From an uncultured Bacilli bacterium (GTDB lineage Bacteria > Bacillota_I > Bacilli_A > RF39 > UBA660), in the NCBI GenBank assembly GCA_944332265.1, contig CALVJQ010000013.1, forward strand, positions 1-39,177: a DNA stretch of 39,177 nt. Direction: 5' to 3'. Shown piece after piece: positions 31,878 through 39,177 of this stretch. Under the pieces are notes generated by a model. That model was not told the origin of the DNA, searched no databases, and saw nothing but the letters and a program-made list of their open reading frames with translations. The position numbers and the translations under genes are program-made. Each line of letters opens with the position of its first letter. Within the stretch, counting starts at the first letter, position 1.

Positions 31878-33002
31878 TTGAAACTAACTTATAAGTTTAA
31901 TAATGATGAAAAAAGATTGGATATTGAAAGACTTGATTATTTGTCTCCTCTTGATACGGAAATATATGTTCGTGAGGGAGATACTATATATGTAAAAGAT
32001 GGGGATTATTTATATATTAATCAACTTATTAAAGAATCTACTAGTGGAATAAAGACTTATGCGACGATATCTGGGACTGTAGAGTTAAAAGATGGAATTA
32101 TTAAAGTAATTAATGATAAGTCTGATTCTTCTTTTGTTAGTGAAGAAGCAGTTAGTAAGATAGATGAAGTTAAGAAAGAAGAAATTATTAAAAGATGTGA
32201 ATCTTTGGGAATTGATTATGAGAATAAACTTATTGTAAACAAATTAAAAGGTAATAGTCGTTTATTGATTGTCAATGCTATGGATGTTGAGCCTTATCAA
32301 TTTAATAATAATTATTTGTTTCAGGATAATGTGTCTATTTTATTGGATACTATTAGTTTAATATCTAAGAGATTTAATATAGATGCTTATTTATTACTTA
32401 ATAAATATGATGATAATAACGTTAATGCTGTTAAGAAAGTTATTAGAAATTATTCTGATATTAATTTAAAAGTTATAGAAGATGTTTTCCCTTTTAATAC
32501 TAATCAATTAGTAGTTAAGAAGTTTTTTAAGGAATATAAGTATGATGATATATTATTTTTAGATACTTTTGCTTTATATAAAATATTTTATGCAATAAAA
32601 AATGGTTTACCTGTATCAGAAAGATATATTACTGTTAATTTGGGAGATCCTAATAAAGCCTATGTTATTAAGACTAAGTATGGTGCTAATGTCGGAGAAA
32701 TGATTAAGGAAACTATTAAGGTAGATTTTATTGATAAAGATATTTATTTAAATAATTTTATGCGTAAAGTAAAATGTGATAATTTAGATTCACTTATTGT
32801 AACAGATAATATTAAATCAGTCTTTATCTTTCCTAAGGAAGATATTCTTCCATCTAAGTGTATTAAATGTGGTAAATGTGTAGATATATGTCCAGTAGGG
32901 ATTAATCCTTTGGCTAAGAAACTTGATTCAGCTTGTATAAGATGTGGATTATGTAATTATGTCTGTCCAGCTAATATTAATTTAATTAGTAAGGAGAAAT
33001 AG
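31878..33002 (+). CDS. Divergent RnfC-like iron-sulfur protein, TTG start
   Basis: RnfC is the peripheral NADH- or electron-input subunit of the ion-pumping Rnf complex. The 374-residue product keeps the RnfC order: an N-terminal sandwich domain (about 1-85), LLIVNAMDVEPYQFNNNYLF (family form: IVNGAECEPY), an SLBB-like part, and two C-terminal 4Fe-4S motifs, CIKCGKCVDICPVGINP and CIRCGLCNYVCPANI. The GGAGFP flavin-binding loop expected before the VEPY segment is missing, and the protein is shorter than usual, so NADH/FMN binding is doubtful. The only start is TTG 31878, 16 bases after uvrC. It is followed by an rnfD-like gene after one base; rnfA, B, E and G are not in the window. Confidence 0.8.
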   Translation: MKLTYKFNNDEKRLDIERLDYLSPLDTEIYVREGDTIYVKDGDYLYINQLIKESTSGIKTYATISGTVELKDGIIKVINDKSDSSFVSEEAVSKIDEVKKEEIIKRCESLGIDYENKLIVNKLKGNSRLLIVNAMDVEPYQFNNNYLFQDNVSILLDTISLISKRFNIDAYLLLNKYDDNNVNAVKKVIRNYSDINLKVIEDVFPFNTNQLVVKKFFKEYKYDDILFLDTFALYKIFYAIKNGLPVSERYITVNLGDPNKAYVIKTKYGANVGEMIKETIKVDFIDKDIYLNNFMRKVKCDNLDSLIVTDNIKSVFIFPKEDILPSKCIKCGKCVDICPVGINPLAKKLDSACIRCGLCNYVCPANINLISKEK

Positions 33003-33003
33003 A

Positions 33004-33918
33004 ATGGAAAAGGGTTTTTTTAAGAAAAATAAGATATTAGGAATTAATTTATTATATATATTAAGTGTTCTTCCTTTAATTATTTTTGGCTTTTATAAAA
33101 ATGGAATTGTTGTATATCAACATGATTTTATATCTTTGTTGTTGGCTTTACAATATTTAATTATTCCGATAGTAATTATTATTTTAAGTTATGTGTTTGA
33201 AACTTATTATTATATGGGAACTAAGAAAGAGGAAGATACTAATAGTGTAGTTAATTCAATTGTTCCTTATGTAAATGTTTTATGCTATTTAGTTTGTGCA
33301 CCAAATGATTATTTATGGTTAACTATTCCTTTAATTATTGTTTTAGATGTCTTACTAAAGTTTATCGATAGTAAATTGGCAATTAATCAAATTGCATTAT
33401 TTAAAGGAATATTATTTGGAGTTATGACTTTAATGAATAATTTAAATTATGCTAATTTATATGAAGCTAGTTTAAGTAGTCAAGTAACTGATCCAGCTAT
33501 GTTATTTATTGGGAATGGTATAGGAGCTATTGGTGTAACTAGTTCTTTATGTGCTCTTATTGGTTATATTATTTTATTATTTAATTCTTATTATAAAAAG
33601 GATATTCCAATTGTTGCTTTTATAGGTTATGCAATAGTTAGTATTATAATGTATTTTGTTGGAGGATTAAGTTTTAATGATATTTTAGTAAATACTTTTA
33701 ATAGTGGTTTATTATTTGCTTTAATATATGTTGCTTCTTTATCGACAGCTACACCAGTAATACGTAGTGGACGAATTATTTATGCTTTATTAGTTGGTGT
33801 ATTATGTGCGATTTCAGTTAACATTTTAAATATGGATATTGGTGTATATATAGTTATACTTGTTTTAGGATTATTATCACCTATATTTGATAAGTTTAAA
33901 TTGTCTTTAGGAGAATAA
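33004..33918 (+). CDS. RnfD/NqrB-like integral membrane protein
   Basis: A 304-residue protein with about nine or ten membrane helices. The stretch [20 protein letters not shown] resembles the G-x-IGETSALA-x-LIG segment of RnfD. The end [19 protein letters not shown] then [20 protein letters not shown] matches the R-x-G-R-I-x-(F/Y)-(G/A) and final ILL-x-N-x-x-x-P-L-(I/F)-D region of RnfD/NqrB. I could not place the covalent-flavin threonine with confidence. It starts one base after the rnfC-like stop, with GGAG upstream, so the two are coupled. Together they look like a reduced two-subunit redox module. Confidence 0.75.
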   Translation: MEKGFFKKNKILGINLLYILSVLPLIIFGFYKNGIVVYQHDFISLLLALQYLIIPIVIIILSYVFETYYYMGTKKEEDTNSVVNSIVPYVNVLCYLVCAPNDYLWLTIPLIIVLDVLLKFIDSKLAINQIALFKGILFGVMTLMNNLNYANLYEASLSSQVTDPAMLFIGNGIGAIGVTSSLCALIGYIILLFNSYYKKDIPIVAFIGYAIVSIIMYFVGGLSFNDILVNTFNSGLLFALIYVASLSTATPVIRSGRIIYALLVGVLCAISVNILNMDIGVYIVILVLGLLSPIFDKFKLSLGE

Positions 33919-33937
33919 CAATTGTTATTCTTTTTTT
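33912..33937 (+). terminator. Terminator of the uvrC-rnf operon
   Basis: Perfect 20-base palindrome AGAATAACAA / TTGTTATTCT (33912-33931), containing the stop codon, then a T tract. Confidence 0.85.
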
Positions 33938-33938
33938 A

Positions 33939-33968
33939 TTGGACTTTTTAGCTATTATTAATTATAAT
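33939..33968 (+). promoter_or_regulatory. Sigma-A promoter of queA
   Basis: TTGGAC (33939-33944), 18-base spacer, TATAAT (33963-33968), 24 bases before the queA ATG. Confidence 0.6.
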
Positions 33969-33992
33969 TGTAGAGGTATTGGAGATGATTTT

Positions 33993-35039
33993 ATGGATAT
34001 AGAATTATTTGATTATGAATTACCTAAAGAGTTAATTGCTCAAACACCGCTAAAGGATCGTAGTTCTTCTAGATTATTAGTTTTAGATAAGTATAGTGGT
34101 GAAATTGTTCATGAACATTTTACGTCTATTATAGATTATTTGCATAAAGGAGATGTCTTAGTTTTAAATGATACTAAGGTTATTCCAGCTAGATTAATTG
34201 GGGTTAAAGAAGAAACAGGTGCTGTTATTGAGTTATTGTTACTTAAAGATTTGGGTAATGATGTATGGGAGTGTTTATCTAAACCAGCTAAAAGATTAAA
34301 AATTGGGACTATTGTTACTTTTGGAAATGGCGAGTTAAAAGGGAAAGTTGTTTCTAAGTATGATGAGGGATTAACTCATGTTAAATTGTTATATAATGGT
34401 ATTTTAATGGAAATATTAGATAGATTAGGAACGATGCCTTTACCTCCTTATATCCATGAAAAGTTAGAAGATCAATCAAGGTATCAAACAGTTTATGCGA
34501 AAAATATAGGAAGTGCAGCTGCACCAACTGCAGGTTTACATTTTACTAAAGAATTATTAAAGAAAATTGAAGATAAAGGAATTATTATTACTTATGTTAC
34601 TTTGCATGTTGGTTTAGGTACTTTTAGACCTGTAGAGGTTAATAATATATTGGATCATCATATGCATAGTGAATTTTATGTTATGAATGATGATACTGCT
34701 AATATTTTGAATAAAGCTAAAGAAGAAGGACGTCGTATTGTAGCAGTTGGAACAACTAGTACTAGAACTTTAGAAGCAGTTGCTTCTACTAATAATGGAA
34801 AGTTTATAGCTACAAGTGGTAATACAGAGATATTTATTTATCCAGGATATGAATTTAAAGCGATAGATTGTTTAATTACTAATTTTCATTTACCAAAGAG
34901 TACTTTAGTTATGTTAGTTTCTGCTTTAGCTGGAAGAGAACATATTTTAGCTTCTTATAAAGAAGCTGTTAGAGAAAAATATCGATTCTTTTCTTTTGGT
35001 GATGCGATGTTTATTACAAATGATCTTAATAAAGACTAA
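33993..35039 (+). CDS. queA: S-adenosylmethionine:tRNA ribosyltransferase-isomerase
   Basis: Adds the cyclopentene precursor from S-adenosylmethionine to 7-aminomethyl-deazaguanine in tRNA, the second-last step to queuosine. The 348-residue product starts [17 protein letters not shown] and carries [12 protein letters not shown], the [13 protein letters not shown] block, THVKLLYNG, and the C-terminal [17 protein letters not shown]. Normal length for the family. The frame is open from 33939, which would cover the promoter; GGAGATGAT just before ATG 33993 decides the start. tgt, the first tRNA step of this pathway, lies 3 kb downstream, with a cell-wall gene between them. Confidence 0.97.
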   Translation: MDIELFDYELPKELIAQTPLKDRSSSRLLVLDKYSGEIVHEHFTSIIDYLHKGDVLVLNDTKVIPARLIGVKEETGAVIELLLLKDLGNDVWECLSKPAKRLKIGTIVTFGNGELKGKVVSKYDEGLTHVKLLYNGILMEILDRLGTMPLPPYIHEKLEDQSRYQTVYAKNIGSAAAPTAGLHFTKELLKKIEDKGIIITYVTLHVGLGTFRPVEVNNILDHHMHSEFYVMNDDTANILNKAKEEGRRIVAVGTTSTRTLEAVASTNNGKFIATSGNTEIFIYPGYEFKAIDCLITNFHLPKSTLVMLVSALAGREHILASYKEAVREKYRFFSFGDAMFITNDLNKD

Positions 35040-35049
35040 GAAGATAGAT

Positions 35050-35079
35050 TTGACCTCTTTTCTTTTTATATGTTAAGAT
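35050..35079 (+). promoter_or_regulatory. Sigma-A promoter of the GH25/LysM gene
   Basis: TTGACC (35050-35055), 18-base spacer, TAAGAT (35074-35079) preceded by TG, 30 bases before the ATG. No hairpin terminator was found after queA. Confidence 0.55.
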
Positions 35080-35109
35080 ATTCTAATATATGAAAAAGGG
35101 GGGATACTT

Positions 35110-36993
35110 ATGGAAACAAGAATTAGGAAGATATTTAGTCATACTTTAGCTAAAGTTTGTCGTAAAAGTAAGAAAATAACTGCTTTTATTTTAACTTTCT
35201 TTATTGGTACAGGTGTTGCAAGGGCAACTGGGGCTTATTTAGAACGTAGTGATCATTTAGTTACTTATGGAGTTAGTTCTACTTTGGAAAATGAAGTTGG
35301 TTATGATGATATTAGTGTTATTTATAATAATAAAGTTTATTCTAATGATTTTGTTGTTTTACATATTAGTAATAAAGATTTTCAAGATATATCGCTTTTA
35401 CGTGCTAAGTTAAAGAAATGTAATGATGCTAGTATTTCTGTAAGTTTAGTTTTGGATACTAATGCTAGTACTTTAAGTGATATATATAAAGATGTAGATT
35501 TTTTACAATCAGTAATTAAAGAATATAAAATAGATTTACCTATATATTGTAATATTAATAATATAATGACTAATGATAAACTTAATAATGCCCAAAAGGG
35601 AGCGTTAGTTCAAGCTTTTATTGATAAAGCATCACGTAGTAAGATGTTTTTAGGTTTATATGGTAATGATTCTATTTTAAATGATTTTAATAATTATATT
35701 TTTGATATTACTTCTTATGATTGTTTTTTAGTTATGGATAGTGGTGAGCGTAAGTATAATGGAACTACAACTATTATGCAAGATTTATCTGGTAATATTA
35801 CAGCTTCTAGTGATTTATCTTTAGTAATTAATAATAGTGATTTAAATAATGCTTCTAAATTAGTTTATAGTTCTTTATATAAAGTTTGTAGTGGAGATAC
35901 TTATGCTTCATTAGCTTTAAAATATGGTTTATCTGTTGAAGATTTAAAGAATTATAATTCTAATTTGGGTAAAGAATTAGAAGTAGGAGATATTATTAAG
36001 ATTCCAAATATGTATGTTACTTATGATACATTAAAAGATGAAGTTCAGTATAATTATGCTATTGCTAGAGGTATAGATATTTCTGATTATCAAGTTAATT
36101 TAGATTGGAATAGAATAAAAGAAACTTCAGAATATGTAATTGTTGAAGTGGCTAGAGACCCTGTTAATTATCTTGATAATGAAGGAGAATATATTGATGA
36201 AGCTCCTAATATGATAAAAAATACTTTAAATAATAATATTGACTTAGGTTTGTATTTTTGTGTATCTAAAGATATGAATATGGAAGTATTTAGAAATCGA
36301 TTAACTAATTATTTGAATAAATTGATGAATGATTTAAAAGGAATGAATATAGATTATAGTAAGATACCTATGTTTTTAGATTTTGAAATTTATTATAGTT
36401 ATAATGATTATTATGGTTTATTACAAATATTTGAAGAAGTAGGTAAGGAGTATGGTTTTACTAAATTTGGAATATATGGTAATCAATCTACTTTGCGTAG
36501 TATAAGTAATAATATGGAAGAGAAACACGGAATATTATTAAAAGATGCTGGTTATTTAATTTGGGAAGCTGGAGGACCTCAGTATTCAGCAGATGAACAT
36601 AATGACCCGGGAATTAAACTTGATGAATTACAAGAAGTAGAAACTAAGAAAGATGAGGAAGTAGGTTATATTCCTGATTTAATTCAAGTTACTAATGTAT
36701 GTACTGATACTGGGGCTAGTAATCATGCAAATCATTGCGATGTAAGTTATTTATATACTAAAGATATATTTGGAAATGAATTACCTATGCAAGAGGATTT
36801 ATTAGATGTATATGAAATTAATTTAAATAATTATCCTAATATTTCTTTTTATGATATTGGAACTTTTTTAGATATGTTATCAGAGAAAATCTTCTTAGCT
36901 ACTGGATCTTTAGTTACTTTATGCATTTTAGCTATTGGATCTTATAGCATGGTAGTTGGTGTTTATCGTAAACAGAAAGTAAAGAAAAAATAA
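35110..36993 (+). CDS. Membrane-anchored GH25-like/LysM/GH25 cell-wall protein
   Basis: A 627-residue exported protein. After a membrane segment (KITAFILTFFIGTGVARATG, about 22-41) come three parts. The first is a GH25-like domain (about 60-235) whose acidic strand reads LPIYCNINNI instead of the active P-x-x-L-D-x-E form. The second is a LysM peptidoglycan-binding domain (about 255-299, CSGDTYASLALKYGLS). The third is a second GH25 domain (about 315-565) that keeps GIDISDYQ, the catalytic strand PMFLDFEIY, and FGIYGNQS. A C-terminal helix (ATGSLVTLCILAIGSYSMVV) precedes a basic tail, so both ends are membrane-anchored. Likely a muramidase acting on peptidoglycan, with the first copy probably inactive. 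AGGGGGG precedes the ATG. Confidence 0.85.
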   Translation: METRIRKIFSHTLAKVCRKSKKITAFILTFFIGTGVARATGAYLERSDHLVTYGVSSTLENEVGYDDISVIYNNKVYSNDFVVLHISNKDFQDISLLRAKLKKCNDASISVSLVLDTNASTLSDIYKDVDFLQSVIKEYKIDLPIYCNINNIMTNDKLNNAQKGALVQAFIDKASRSKMFLGLYGNDSILNDFNNYIFDITSYDCFLVMDSGERKYNGTTTIMQDLSGNITASSDLSLVINNSDLNNASKLVYSSLYKVCSGDTYASLALKYGLSVEDLKNYNSNLGKELEVGDIIKIPNMYVTYDTLKDEVQYNYAIARGIDISDYQVNLDWNRIKETSEYVIVEVARDPVNYLDNEGEYIDEAPNMIKNTLNNNIDLGLYFCVSKDMNMEVFRNRLTNYLNKLMNDLKGMNIDYSKIPMFLDFEIYYSYNDYYGLLQIFEEVGKEYGFTKFGIYGNQSTLRSISNNMEEKHGILLKDAGYLIWEAGGPQYSADEHNDPGIKLDELQEVETKKDEEVGYIPDLIQVTNVCTDTGASNHANHCDVSYLYTKDIFGNELPMQEDLLDVYEINLNNYPNISFYDIGTFLDMLSEKIFLATGSLVTLCILAIGSYSMVVGVYRKQKVKKK

Positions 36994-37020
36994 AAGATAC
37001 CTTGTGGTATCTTTTATTTT
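36987..37020. terminator. Bidirectional terminator, GH25 gene and 37014 gene
   Basis: Perfect 15-bp stem AAAATAAAAGATACC (36987-37001) / GGTATCTTTTATTTT (37006-37020), loop TTGT; contains both convergent stop codons. Confidence 0.9.
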
Positions 37021-37910
37021 GACCAAGCACTAACTTTTTTATCAGGAAAGAATCTTTTTTGGTAATCTTGTTCTAAACGACGTATATCATCATTATAATA
37101 TCCTATTTCTTCAGTTGCTCTTTTTTTAATAATAGGAATTCTTGATTCTTCTTCATATATTCTTAAAATATTAAGTTCTGGGTCAGTAATATTAATAAAG
37201 AAAGCTAGTTGTTCGGCTAATGTATTTAATTGAAGACGTCTTTTTAAACTTATAATATTATAAGCGGTTGTATTTGGTGTTGTTTCATAATTTACTTTAG
37301 CTAAATAATAACTAGCAATAAGAGTTATTTTAGCGAAGTCTTCATCCGTAATAGTACTAAAGTCTTTTACATTAGCTGCATATTCAAGAATAGTATTTAA
37401 ATAATTTTTCTTGATGTTATTTTTAAATTCTTTGGTAAAACGGCGACTTAGAATAGATTCGAATCTTAATAAGCGATGATTACTGATGCCGACTTTACGG
37501 CGTATTGTTTCGATAAAATCTGCTATATTAGTATTTCTTTTTGTAATTTCTTTTTCTTGTTCTTCTTCAGCCATTTGGTTGATATCATCTAATGAAGGAA
37601 TATCATATCGTAAAAAAGCATTAAATATTTCTAAATTAGGATCAACTGTAGTAATTAAAAAAAGTACTTTTTCATCAAATGTTTTATATTTAAATGATGT
37701 TTTTGGTTCTGTTAAGTATAATAGAGCTTGACGATATAAACCAATATTTTCATCTAGGTAATTTTTTCTAGATAAATAATTATTTTTAAATATTTGAGCA
37801 TCAGTTTCTATTTCTTTTTTACGATTTAAGTCAATGTTTTGATAATTTTTAAAGTCACGACTTCTTTCAAAGAATTTTCTTTCTAAATCAGTTATTGATA
37901 ATTGATACAT
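37014..37910 (-). CDS. Unknown helical cytoplasmic protein
   Basis: A 298-residue soluble protein with no signal peptide or membrane helix, and no family I recognise. It is rich in Lys, Arg, Glu and Asn, and predicted almost entirely helical, with a probable coiled-coil start (ITDLERKFFERSRDF) and a second charged stretch near the middle (MAEEEQEKEITKRNTN, about 113-128). Two segments, FLITTVDPNLEIFNAFLRYD and FFINITDPELNILRIYEEE, resemble each other and may mark a duplicated half. The RBS is GGGG about six bases before the ATG. It stands alone between the GH25 gene and tgt, in divergent orientation to tgt. Confidence 0.7.
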   Translation of the reverse strand: MYQLSITDLERKFFERSRDFKNYQNIDLNRKKEIETDAQIFKNNYLSRKNYLDENIGLYRQALLYLTEPKTSFKYKTFDEKVLFLITTVDPNLEIFNAFLRYDIPSLDDINQMAEEEQEKEITKRNTNIADFIETIRRKVGISNHRLLRFESILSRRFTKEFKNNIKKNYLNTILEYAANVKDFSTITDEDFAKITLIASYYLAKVNYETTPNTTAYNIISLKRRLQLNTLAEQLAFFINITDPELNILRIYEEESRIPIIKKRATEEIGYYNDDIRRLEQDYQKRFFPDKKVSAWSK

Positions 37911-37979
37911 TATTTTTCCCCCTCTTTGGTATTTGTTATTATACTTATATTTTTTTAAAATGCAAGTTTCTTATATATA

Positions 37980-37988
37980 TGTTATAAT
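37980..37988 (+). promoter_or_regulatory. Extended -10 promoter of tgt
   Basis: TGTTATAAT, 26 bases before the tgt ATG. Confidence 0.6.
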
Positions 37989-38002
37989 TTATGATGTTGT
38001 AA

Positions 38003-39172
<1,170 letters not shown>

Positions 39173-39177
39173 TTTCT

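Noticed and set aside
37486-37731. 81-residue plus-strand ORF
   Set aside because: Antisense to the 37014-37910 gene, without ribosome-binding site.

Overview
This 39 kb window is very AT-rich, densely coding DNA from a low-GC Gram-positive bacterium (Firmicutes/Bacillota, Bacilli or Mollicutes-like side). The evidence is conserved Bacillus-type gene neighbourhoods, Shine-Dalgarno sites matching the Bacilli 16S end, and sporulation-type genes (spoVID-, ysxE-, ylbJ- and yjcZ-like). TGA acts as a normal stop and TGG encodes Trp, so it is not a Mycoplasma-code organism. An uncultured gut-type lineage assembled from a metagenome is plausible, but that is inference. The first 28 bases are Illumina adapter, so base 29 is a raw contig end. 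No rRNA, tRNA, CRISPR array or insertion sequence was seen.

Layout. 1-6.8 kb: trigger factor, an unknown membrane-anchored protein, Lon protease, and a coupled spoVID-like/ysxE-like spore-coat pair (the Bacillus tig...lon...spoVID-ysxE order, shortened). 6.8-12 kb: two surface-protein units sharing a secreted domain, a convergent ylbJ-like gene, ylbL (PDZ/S16 protease), an HD-domain protein and a 26-residue membrane peptide with its own promoter and terminator. 12-17.6 kb: mutS with a translationally coupled unknown gene where mutL is usually expected, an unknown 367-residue protein, nusB, peptide deformylase, and a 55-residue glycine/tyrosine-rich tail-anchored protein. 17.7-24.5 kb: an FtsW-type SEDS protein, comEA, comEC (apparently with a non-AUG start), a large unknown protein and holA. 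24.6-34 kb: rnhC, cvpA, trxA, an accessory block (Fic protein, compositionally odd nitroreductase, short YigZ, a two-gene unit with two frameshifts), then a phosphatase-uvrC-rnfC-like-rnfD-like operon. 34-39 kb: queA, a large cell-wall GH25/LysM protein, an unknown minus-strand protein, and tgt.

How the genes work together. DNA repair and replication (mutS, uvrC, holA, rnhC), protein quality control (tig, lon, ylbL, def, trxA), queuosine synthesis (queA, tgt), competence (comEA/comEC) and envelope or spore biogenesis make up most of the window. Transcription units are short and tightly punctuated. Most end in a perfect hairpin that often overlaps the last codons or serves both strands of a convergent pair. 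The next gene usually begins with an extended -10 element (TGnTATAAT) only 20-40 bases before its start codon. The least explained parts are the orphan rnfC/rnfD-like pair, the frameshifted two-gene unit at 29 kb, the mutS-coupled gene, the micropeptide at 10.85 kb and the 573-residue protein between comEC and holA.
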